DNA from: Verrucomicrobiales bacterium
Lineage (GTDB): Bacteria; Verrucomicrobiota; Verrucomicrobiia; Limisphaerales; UBA1100
Direction of reading: 5' to 3'
DNA length: 6,188 bases
NCBI GenBank assembly: GCA_002718935.1
Contig: PBFV01000061.1
Coordinates: 1 to 6,188 of the forward strand
Shown: one piece after another, positions 1-5,761 of the stretch
Layout of the letters: each line of letters opens with the position of its first letter
Position numbering within the stretch: the first letter of the stretch is position 1
Notes under the pieces: generated by a model
Seen by the model: only the letters and a program-made list of their open reading frames with translations
Databases searched by the model: none
Told to the model about the DNA's origin: nothing
Translations under genes and position numbers: made by a program

Positions 1-564
1 CGCACCATGTACGACTTGATCGTACTGGCGTTCCAAACCGACGCCACGCGCGTGGCCACCTTCAGCAGCGGCATGGAGGGGCAGGGCATTCCGATTCCGG
101 AGCTGGGCATCACCCAGACCCGCCACGCCCTGAGCCATCACAACGGCGATCCCGGCCACATGGAAAAACTCACACAGAGCGACACGTTTGCGGTGGAGCA
201 ATACAGCTATTTCATCTCGCGCCTTGCGGAGACCAAGGATCTCAACGGCAAACCGCTGCTCGACACCACCATGGCGCTCTTCGGCAGCGGCATGGCCTAT
301 GGTCACAGCCACGGCAACGCCAACCTGCCGCTCGTGCTGGCGGGTGGCACCGGCCTTGGCCTCAAGCACGGCAGTCATTTGGACCTGAACCAGAATCACT
401 TCGACGGCTACACGCTTGATAATCCGGGCAGCCACTATCGCCTCTGCAGTCGTCCCGCCAACGCCGAGGCGCACATGAGCAATCTACTGTTGCTGATGGC
501 GCAAAAGATGGGCGTGGAGACCGGCAAATTTGGCGACAGCAACCGCGTGCTCGACCTCGCATGA
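1..564 (+). CDS. DUF1552 (HxxSHH) family protein, 5'-truncated
   Basis: This is the C-terminal part of a DUF1552 protein. The frame is open from base 1 (Arg-Thr before the Met at base 7), so that Met is most likely internal and the real start lies left of the window. About 187 residues are visible, against my recollection of 400-odd for full members. The family signature HALSHH (His-x-x-Ser-His-His) is at bases 124-141, and a second conserved-looking His-rich segment, [15 protein letters not shown], begins near base 289. The end carries the usual Gly-Val...Phe-Gly-Asp-Ser pattern. The biochemical function of DUF1552 is not established. Members occur mainly in Planctomycetota, Verrucomicrobiota and Myxococcota, often beside DUF1592/DUF1588/DUF1587-type cytochrome-like proteins, and many have Tat signals. 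Neither the partner gene nor the signal is inside this window. The stop overlaps the next start as ATGA, which suggests co-translation with the downstream gene. Confidence 0.9.
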   Translation, partial: RTMYDLIVLAFQTDATRVATFSSGMEGQGIPIPELGITQTRHALSHHNGDPGHMEKLTQSDTFAVEQYSYFISRLAETKDLNGKPLLDTTMALFGSGMAYGHSHGNANLPLVLAGGTGLGLKHGSHLDLNQNHFDGYTLDNPGSHYRLCSRPANAEAHMSNLLLLMAQKMGVETGKFGDSNRVLDLA

Positions 565-1748
565 TTCGGTGCTGTCTGGTGATGTTGCTGGCGGCCGCCG
601 GCGGGTTGTGGGCGCAGGACAAACCGTTCCGGCCCGAGCCCGGCAAATTTCCACCCATCGCCCAGGCGAAATCCTACCGCGGCGAGCTGGTGTTCGTGGA
701 CCACATCAACCGGCGCGGCAGCCTGCGCCTTCACATCGACGACCATTTTCAGGAAGGCCGCCTGCACGACTTCGCCATGTTGCCGTACGGGATGATTTAC
801 TATCGCGGCGCGCCCGCCCAATTGCGCGACATCCCCATTGGCACCGTGCTGTACGGCCGCTTTTATTTGCCGCCCGATCCGAAGACTTCCGCCGTGCCGC
901 TGGCCAAGGGCACACGCCCGAGTGAACCCGCCGAGACGCATGCGATCCTGCTGGAGGACGGCCCGAGCTCTTGCCTGCGCGAAGGAAAAAGCTGGAAGCT
1001 CAAGCAGATCGAATACAAGGGCAAGTTTGGCTTTCTCACCGCCACGCTCGCGCGCAAGGACGGCGGCGAAGGGCTCGGCGGCGAACATCGCCTCACCATC
1101 GATCCCTCCACCCGCATCTGGCGCGGACGCGAACGGCTCGGCATCAATGACCTCATCAAGGAAGGAGTTTGGCCCGGCGACGGCACGAAGGCGCTCAAGG
1201 AACAACCCGTGCAGCTCTCGCTCGCGTGGCATCCGCGCTATTTATACCAGCAATTTCACGTGGCCGATATTTGGCTCGATGACGTCGCCATAAAGACCGC
1301 CGCCACCCGCCAGATGGAACGGCATAACCGGTACATCCGCTACCGCTGGATGCCCGCGCGCGTCACCGCCGTGAAGCACGGCCAGTTCGGGCATGCCACC
1401 GTCACCGCCACGCTCTTCGGCGGCATGGATCCGCGCCTTTACGCCGACTTCAAGCCCGGGATCAGCGGCCAAATGGCCGTCGCCGAAAACACCCTCCGCA
1501 CCTACTGGCAAAACCACGACGGCATGGAAGGCAAGTTCGAGGCCGTCACCAAGATGAAAGGCGAAGTGCCCTTCGGGAGCAGTGGCATTCAGGTGCAGTT
1601 CTCGATGAACCTCGTCCTCGAGGGCTTCCGCCCCGGCCGCCTCGTCCGCATTCGCCCGCAGGTTTGGCCCAAGATCAAGCCGCCGGTGGAAGAACAAATC
1701 CGAAGCCTCGAAGACCGCTGGCCGAGCCCGGATATTTTTAAGAAGTAG
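561..1748 (+). CDS. Secreted protein of unknown function, possible repeated beta-barrel modules
   Basis: I do not recognise a named family for this 395-residue protein. It starts with a Sec signal peptide: Arg3, a hydrophobic core at about residues 5-17, and a likely cleavage after LWA at residue 18. The two early Cys residues (4-5) are not in a lipobox, so a lipoprotein is unlikely. The mature part is rich in beta-type alternation. It seems to hold three related stretches, at about residues 38-105, 145-225 and 262-368. Each opens with a Gly/Ala-x-Leu/Val strand pattern and closes with a 'Gly + hydrophobic strand' pattern, for example [14 protein letters not shown] at 90-103, and [10 protein letters not shown] at 198-207 followed by the VQLSLAW strand. 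This resembles small OB-like barrels, which is an inference from pattern only. The start is fixed by the ATGA overlap with the DUF1552 gene and by the signal peptide it gives. The overlap implies a shared transcript and perhaps a joint extracytoplasmic role. The C-terminus is charged and has no sorting signal that I recognise. Confidence 0.85.
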   Translation: MIRCCLVMLLAAAGGLWAQDKPFRPEPGKFPPIAQAKSYRGELVFVDHINRRGSLRLHIDDHFQEGRLHDFAMLPYGMIYYRGAPAQLRDIPIGTVLYGRFYLPPDPKTSAVPLAKGTRPSEPAETHAILLEDGPSSCLREGKSWKLKQIEYKGKFGFLTATLARKDGGEGLGGEHRLTIDPSTRIWRGRERLGINDLIKEGVWPGDGTKALKEQPVQLSLAWHPRYLYQQFHVADIWLDDVAIKTAATRQMERHNRYIRYRWMPARVTAVKHGQFGHATVTATLFGGMDPRLYADFKPGISGQMAVAENTLRTYWQNHDGMEGKFEAVTKMKGEVPFGSSGIQVQFSMNLVLEGFRPGRLVRIRPQVWPKIKPPVEEQIRSLEDRWPSPDIFKK

Positions 1749-1758
1749 AATCTACTTC
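1742..1758. repeat. Perfect palindrome spanning two convergent stop codons
   Basis: GAAGTAGAATCTACTTC is an 8-bp perfect inverted repeat around a single central A. As RNA it could fold as a 7-bp stem with a 3-nt loop. It contains the TAG stop of the plus-strand gene (1746-1748) and the TAG stop of the minus-strand gene (complement of 1752-1754). It may act as a weak bidirectional terminator or transcript-end hairpin. However, no clean U-tract follows on either strand, so intrinsic termination is not shown. Confidence 0.5.
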
Positions 1759-3212
1759 ACCGCAAACTTCACCGTGTGCTGCTGGTTCACGGCCAGCTTT
1801 TTCGTGACCGTTTTCCGACCGCCTGGCCAAGTGATTTCAATCGTGACCGGTGCCTTGTGCCCGCCGAGGCCAAAGTGGAGGCGGGGGTCGTTTTGGTTGC
1901 CTTCGCCCGTGCCAGTTTCGACATGGCGGGTGAGGGTGCGGTCGCCAAGGCGCAGCCGGGCAATGGCGCCGACGGCGGAGCGGTTCATCGTTTTGCCGTC
2001 ACCGATGAGCGTGAGCATGAGCCAGTTGCCCTTGCGGTTTTCGTTGAGGAACAGCTTGCCAGCGGTGACGAGGTCGAGGTCGCCGTCGTTGTCGATATCG
2101 CCCCACGCGGCTTGATAGGTGGCGCCGAGGCTGCCGACTTTTTCAGGCGCAGTAACATTGCGGAATTTCCAGTTGCTGTCATTGGCGTAAAGCACGGGGA
2201 AATTCTTGATGCCGTAGCTGCCGGTGCCGTAGACGGTGGTAAAGTACAGGTCGAGGTCGCCGTCGTTATCGAAATCGCCAAGCGTCGGAGAGGCGAAGGA
2301 TTCCTGCCAAGCAAGGCCGGCGTCGGCGGATTTGTCCTCGAACTTAAATTCGCCCTTCGGCCCGAGGTTGCGCAGGAACTCCGGGCGATCCTGGCTCTTC
2401 GGCGGATGACTGAAGTTGCCGACGAACAAGTCGAGGTGGCCATCGTTGTCGAGATCGCCAATCGCCGAGCCGATGGTGTGGCCGCTGATGCCATAGCGCA
2501 CGCCGCCGGTGTAGTTGATGACGCCCTTGGGCTTGCCCGCCGCCCCGACTGCCACCGCCACATTCTCAAACTTTCCCGCGCCGTCACTGCGCCACAAGTG
2601 GTTGGGCTGGAGGCGGTAGTTGGACACAAACACATCCACGTGCCCGTCTTCATTGAGATCACCCGCCGTCACACCGCGCGCGGAAAAGTTGCCCTTCGCC
2701 GAGCGCCAGTGTTCCTTGAAGCCGTCATGGCCGTTGAGAAAAATCGCATCCGGATGCACCGCCTTCTGCCAAATCTCGTACCCGCCCACGAACAGGTCCA
2801 GCCGCGCGTCGTTGTTGATGTCCAGCCACACCGCGCCGCGCGAATTGACCGTCGGCAGCTTCGGAAATTTCACCGCCTCAAATTTCCCCTTGCCCGTGTT
2901 GCGATGCAGCGAGCCGCCGCCGGTGAACTGAAACAAATCGAGATGCCCGTCATTATCAAAGTCCGCAAAAATCACTTCGCCCCCCGGCGCACCGCTATCC
3001 TTCGCCTCCACAAACTTCTTCCCACCGACATTCCGCCACAGCTTGCCCGCGAACAAATCCACGAACCCATCCCCATCAAAATCCCCAAACGCCGCCTTCC
3101 CCCCGCCGGCGAACCCCCATTCCGTGCTGACATCCCGAAACTGCGCCTGCGCCGATTGGCCGATCAGAACGCTGGTGATTAATAAGCCTCGAAACCAGTT
3201 TGTGTTTTTCAT
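1752..3212 (-). CDS. Secreted FG-GAP/VCBS repeat protein with C-terminal ASPIC/UnbV domain (CRTAC1-like)
   Basis: This 486-residue protein has a Sec signal peptide (hydrophobic core at about 8-20, likely cleavage after AQA at 23). A beta-propeller built from FG-GAP-type repeats follows. Seven calcium-loop motifs of the form DxDxDGxxD start at residues 44, 84, 131, 185, 253, 313 and 372. Examples are DFDGDGFVD, DFDNDGHLD and DIDNDGDLD. The third (DINNDARLD) has Ala-Arg in place of Gly-x and is the most degenerate. Residues about 396-485 form the ASPIC/UnbV domain, with the typical NWLMLTL, RLHFGLG and ITWPGGR segments. Proteins of this CRTAC1-like build are abundant in Planctomycetota and Verrucomicrobiota. 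They are thought to act outside the cytoplasm as calcium-bound adhesion or binding scaffolds, but no enzymatic role is established. The gene lies 19 nt behind the molybdoenzyme gene on the same strand, so the two are probably co-transcribed. There is no strong Shine-Dalgarno. The ATG at 3212-3210 is supported by the signal peptide. Confidence 0.93.
   Translation of the reverse strand: MKNTNWFRGLLITSVLIGQSAQAQFRDVSTEWGFAGGGKAAFGDFDGDGFVDLFAGKLWRNVGGKKFVEAKDSGAPGGEVIFADFDNDGHLDLFQFTGGGSLHRNTGKGKFEAVKFPKLPTVNSRGAVWLDINNDARLDLFVGGYEIWQKAVHPDAIFLNGHDGFKEHWRSAKGNFSARGVTAGDLNEDGHVDVFVSNYRLQPNHLWRSDGAGKFENVAVAVGAAGKPKGVINYTGGVRYGISGHTIGSAIGDLDNDGHLDLFVGNFSHPPKSQDRPEFLRNLGPKGEFKFEDKSADAGLAWQESFASPTLGDFDNDGDLDLYFTTVYGTGSYGIKNFPVLYANDSNWKFRNVTAPEKVGSLGATYQAAWGDIDNDGDLDLVTAGKLFLNENRKGNWLMLTLIGDGKTMNRSAVGAIARLRLGDRTLTRHVETGTGEGNQNDPRLHFGLGGHKAPVTIEITWPGGRKTVTKKLAVNQQHTVKFAVK
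2071..2102 (-). repeat. FG-GAP coding repeat unit (seventh calcium loop)
   Basis: This stretch encodes DIDNDGDLD and is nearly identical in DNA to 2248-2280 and similar to 2429-2460. The copies are spaced about 180 nt (60 residues) apart, as expected for successive propeller blades. The high DNA identity of the first two suggests recent intragenic duplication or strong selection on the loop. Confidence 0.7.
2248..2280 (-). repeat. FG-GAP coding repeat unit (sixth calcium loop)
   Basis: This stretch encodes DFDNDGDLD. Compared with 2071-2102 it differs at only a few bases, in the codons following the shared GTCGAGGTCGCCGTCGTT core (plus-strand reading). Confidence 0.7.
2429..2460 (-). repeat. 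FG-GAP coding repeat unit (fifth calcium loop)
   Basis: This stretch encodes DLDNDGHLD. It is the most diverged of the three clustered copies, keeping the GTCGAGGT and ATCGTTGTCGA blocks in plus-strand reading. Confidence 0.6.
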
Positions 3213-3221
3213 GTTTGGTAC

Positions 3222-3231
3222 TTTTTAAAAA
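3222..3231. repeat. AT-only palindrome in the intra-operon gap
   Basis: TTTTTAAAAA is a perfect 10-bp palindrome. It fills half of the 19-nt gap between the molybdoenzyme stop and the FG-GAP protein start, and stands out against the GC-rich surroundings. It could keep the start site of the downstream gene unstructured, or be a remnant promoter or U-tract element. No function can be assigned from sequence. Confidence 0.35.
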
Positions 3232-4506
3232 TTACTTTTCCACCGTCAGCTCCGCTTTTGAAATCGCGTTGCGGCCGGATTTTTTGAATGGTCGCGGCAG
3301 CGGCTGGGCGATGCCTTTGTCGTCAATCGTCCGGCAAAACACATCGTAGTCGCCGGGCTTCAGGCCTTTCAACAGCGTCGCCCAGTGCGCCAGTGTGTAG
3401 CGTTGCGGCCAGTGCTTGGGCTGGCCGGTGTCGGTGAAATTGGAAACGCCCGAGGGCAGTTTGCCGTCCTTAAGTTCCCCGCCCCAATGGGTGGGTGCGG
3501 GGAGAAGCTGCGCATCGCGCCATGGCGCTTGGGTCATGTACGGATCGTTGGCGGGCCATTTTTTGCCGCGGGGCAGCACGGCCACCTGCACTTTTTTCAC
3601 GCCGCCCACGCCAACCTGCGCCATGCCGGTGACTGCCACGGGCACGCCGGCCTTTTCGCGGCGCGGCAGGTAGATGAAGCGCGCCATGGATTTCATCCAC
3701 GTGTCGACGTCGTTGTTGCCGCGGGCGTAGGTGTCATTGGCAAACGGCTCGTTGGTCAGCATTACGGTCTTCAGCCACTTCACGTTTTTGAACCCGTAAG
3801 TCTCGGGGATGATCATCCGCACCGGCCCGCCGCGTTTGCCGCTGAGCCATTTCCCGTTGAGCTTGTAACAGAGGATCACCGGCAAATCGCCGGGCGGATC
3901 CTCCAGCACGCGCCCAATTGGCAGCGAGCCGCGGAACATCTGTTTCGGGTCCTCGTTATGGTGCCCGTAAAAAAATACACGCCGCACGTTCTCCTTCGGC
4001 TGCGTCAGCCACAACACCTCTCGCAACGGCACACCCTCCCATAACCCCATGCCCAACGGCTTGCTCATGTTCAGGCACGAAATGACTTTGAGGAATTTCA
4101 CCGCATGCTTTTCGGCCAACTTCATCAGCGTGGGGAAATCCAGTGCGTTGCCCGCCGCGCGGGTCAGCGGATTGCCGAGCTGCGCGTTGCTCTTCGGGTC
4201 GGCCATCAGGTCTAGCTTCCACGTCTTGCGCTCCAGTCCCACCTCCAGCCGCTTGGCCAACGGCAGCTTGTACGGCAGCGGATTGCCGCGCTCCACCGTG
4301 CCGAATTCCTCCGCCACCGTCAGGTATTCCAAATCCGCCGCCGCCTCGGCAATCAACTTCGCATCGTTCGCCTTTTCGGCCTCATTCGCAAACAAAGCCC
4401 TCCCCCCCATCGCCGCTGCTCCCGCTGCCCCCAGCTGCATAAAATACCGGCGAGTCACCTCACGGTGTTGATGGAAGAGATCGGGAGTGAGGGTGATGGA
4501 TTTCAT
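3232..4506 (-). CDS. Tat-exported molybdopterin-dependent oxidoreductase, sulfite oxidase fold
   Basis: This 424-residue protein belongs to the sulfite oxidase/SoxC/MsrP (YedY) superfamily, which binds mononuclear molybdenum-molybdopterin. The N-terminus has a twin-arginine signal: TRRYFMQLGAAGAAAMGG with RR at 19-20, then a short hydrophobic Ala/Gly stretch. That implies export of the folded, cofactor-loaded enzyme to the periplasm. The Mo-cofactor domain runs from about 70 to 255. Cys144 in VISCLNMSK is the likely Mo ligand, and it is followed by the family segment LWEGVPLREVLWL (155-167) and by GGPVRMIIPETYGFKNVKWL (226-245). Residues about 285-422 resemble the Mo-co dimerisation domain, with VAVTGMAQVGVGGVKKVQVAV and a late Asp-Asp-Lys-Gly...Gln-Pro segment. 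This favours the sulfite oxidase/SoxC type over MsrP. No heme motif is present. The frame is open to base 4794, but the ATG at 4506 is chosen because the Tat signal follows it, and the extension would overlap the divergent gene. The substrate is unknown, and I do not assign sulfite. Confidence 0.88.
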   Translation of the reverse strand: MKSITLTPDLFHQHREVTRRYFMQLGAAGAAAMGGRALFANEAEKANDAKLIAEAAADLEYLTVAEEFGTVERGNPLPYKLPLAKRLEVGLERKTWKLDLMADPKSNAQLGNPLTRAAGNALDFPTLMKLAEKHAVKFLKVISCLNMSKPLGMGLWEGVPLREVLWLTQPKENVRRVFFYGHHNEDPKQMFRGSLPIGRVLEDPPGDLPVILCYKLNGKWLSGKRGGPVRMIIPETYGFKNVKWLKTVMLTNEPFANDTYARGNNDVDTWMKSMARFIYLPRREKAGVPVAVTGMAQVGVGGVKKVQVAVLPRGKKWPANDPYMTQAPWRDAQLLPAPTHWGGELKDGKLPSGVSNFTDTGQPKHWPQRYTLAHWATLLKGLKPGDYDVFCRTIDDKGIAQPLPRPFKKSGRNAISKAELTVEK

Positions 4507-4514
4507 GCGGTTTC

Positions 4515-4530
4515 GGGGATTGTCAGCCCC
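4515..4530 (-). promoter_or_regulatory. Short GC hairpin next to the molybdoenzyme start
   Basis: On the minus strand GGGG-CTGACAAT-CCCC can form a 4-bp all-GC stem with an 8-nt loop. It ends 8 nt before the ATG at 4506, which is where a ribosome binding site would lie. No Shine-Dalgarno is visible there. It might modulate translation of the molybdoenzyme, but a stem this short may also occur by chance. Confidence 0.25.
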
Positions 4531-4551
4531 TACGCCCGGCGCGCAACCTCT

Positions 4552-4562
4552 AATTGCCAATT
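4552..4562. promoter_or_regulatory. Candidate operator palindrome in the divergent promoter region
   Basis: AATTGCCAATT is a 5-bp perfect inverted repeat around one C. It lies almost at the midpoint of the gap between the divergent molybdoenzyme and beta-propeller genes (4507 to about 4612). This gap must hold promoters for both directions. I could not pick convincing -35/-10 pairs on either strand. The position suits a shared operator, but the half-sites are short. Confidence 0.25.
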
Positions 4563-4612
4563 GAGATTGCCGCCACCGTTTCGTTGACGGAAAATCACGC
4601 CGATTCACCGTG

Positions 4613-5761
4613 ATGATCTCGAGATGGATATTTCTGTTGCTGGCCGGCACCGTTGCCGCCAGTGCCGCGTCGCAGTTGGATAACAACCTGAAATGCGTGG
4701 ACTTGTCGGATCTCGCCGGGCCGCTGCCGTTGCGGGCGGTGGCGAGCCGGGTGATTCTGAAGCAGTCGGAGGATTGGGAGGCCAGCTCGTACAAGAATCC
4801 ACGCTGGCCGAATGGCGGGCATCGGTCGCTGGGCTATCCCACGGTCGTCAAAAACGTGCACGGGCAGAATCCCGATGGCCGTTATTATCTATTTTATGCG
4901 CATCACGATCCCATGTCCGGAATCGGTTGCGCCGTCGCGAAGTCCATCGGCGGTCCGTATGTGAAACTGGCTGATTTGCCCGGCAGCAAACGCAAACACA
5001 GTCGCGTGCTCACCGTGCCCAATTACCGCGCCAGCGGACCGAATCCCGATGACCCTTCGCACTTCAGCAGCCCGTGCGTGGTGTGGAATGCGAAGGAGAA
5101 ATTGTGGTTCATGTATTTTCATTACTACAACCACTTTCACGGCCGCTGGAAGGCCGACCCGCGCTCGCCCGGTGCCGGCGCGCAAATGACCGCCCTTGCC
5201 ACCTGCGCGGACCTCGCGAAAAACGAGTGGACCATCTGGACCACCCCGCGCGCCGACAAGGTAAGCGTGTGGGACATCGTGCCCGTGCTGCCCACCACTG
5301 AAGCCGCCTGGATGCGCGGCGCCTCGTCATACCACGCCATCCAGCAATTGCCTAATCCGAAGGGCGATTGGCTCGCCTTCATGCGCGGCACACCCGCCGC
5401 CGGCCCGGGCACCTCGGTGGGATTCGCCACTTCACTCGATGGCCGCAACTGGCTGCACCTTGCCGGGAATCCCGCCATCGCTTCCGGCAAGCCATGGACC
5501 AAACCGGCTCGCGAATATCGGCCCGCCTTCATTGGCTGGCTCGGCGGCAAAAAATATCTTGTCGCCTGGAGCGAACACGCCAACCCGCACATCATCTACA
5601 GCACCACCACCGATTTCAAAAATTTCAAACGCGACCCGCGCGGCTACGCCAAATGGCAGGGCCCCGACGGCTTGGTGAGCCCATGGCGCGAAGGAAACCG
5701 CCTGTACCTTTTCGCTGGTCATCAAGTCCACGAACTGGCATTGCCCGTGCGGACGAAATGA
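4613..5761 (+). CDS. Secreted five-bladed beta-propeller protein, glycosidase-like (GH43/GH32-type fold)
   Basis: The protein has 382 residues from the ATG at 4613. A GTG at 4610, in frame, would add one residue, and neither start has a good ribosome binding site. The N-terminus is a Sec signal peptide (Arg5, core WIFLLLAGTVAASA, probable cleavage near ASA-AS), so the protein is exported. The body shows repeated propeller strands of the arabinanase/levansucrase-like superfamily, numbered from the GTG: GRYYLFYAHHDP (90-101) with SIGGPYVKL (112-120), KLWFMYFHYYNH (164-175), SVGFATSLDGRNW (269-281), KKYLVAWSEH (314-323) with YSTTTDFKNF (330-339), and NRLYLFAGHQVHEL (363-376). That fits about five blades. 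The GH43-like first blade often carries Asp-Pro where this protein has Tyr-Pro (YPTVV, 76-80), so the catalytic base may be replaced and activity cannot be assumed. It may cleave or bind a polysaccharide. It is coupled by an ATGA overlap to the downstream PhyH-type oxygenase. Confidence 0.85.
   Translation: MISRWIFLLLAGTVAASAASQLDNNLKCVDLSDLAGPLPLRAVASRVILKQSEDWEASSYKNPRWPNGGHRSLGYPTVVKNVHGQNPDGRYYLFYAHHDPMSGIGCAVAKSIGGPYVKLADLPGSKRKHSRVLTVPNYRASGPNPDDPSHFSSPCVVWNAKEKLWFMYFHYYNHFHGRWKADPRSPGAGAQMTALATCADLAKNEWTIWTTPRADKVSVWDIVPVLPTTEAAWMRGASSYHAIQQLPNPKGDWLAFMRGTPAAGPGTSVGFATSLDGRNWLHLAGNPAIASGKPWTKPAREYRPAFIGWLGGKKYLVAWSEHANPHIIYSTTTDFKNFKRDPRGYAKWQGPDGLVSPWREGNRLYLFAGHQVHELALPVRTK

Noticed and set aside
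435..1232. A 265-codon open frame on the minus strand
   Set aside because: It is antisense to the DUF1552 end and to the secreted protein. It shows no domain or signal, and is best explained by high GC content.
1742..1758. Intrinsic terminator
   Set aside because: The palindrome can fold, but no run of U follows on either strand, so it is listed as an inverted repeat only.
1776..3182. A 468-codon open frame on the plus strand opposite the FG-GAP protein gene
   Set aside because: Its translation is a Val/Ala/Glu-rich, repetitive product that mirrors the Asp-rich repeats of the opposite strand. It has no recognisable domain, and the minus-strand protein has a full signal peptide and clear domains.
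3385..4044. A 219-codon open frame on the plus strand opposite the molybdoenzyme
   Set aside because: It has a His-rich shadow composition with no recognisable motif, while the opposite strand encodes a clear enzyme.
4571..4590. Possible hairpin CCGT...ACGG upstream of the propeller gene
   Set aside because: It has only four paired bases around a 7-nt loop, which is too weak to call.
4507..4612. Sigma70-type promoter boxes in the divergent gap
   Set aside because: TTGGCA- and TTGACG-like hexamers occur, but no acceptable -10 lies at proper spacing on either strand.
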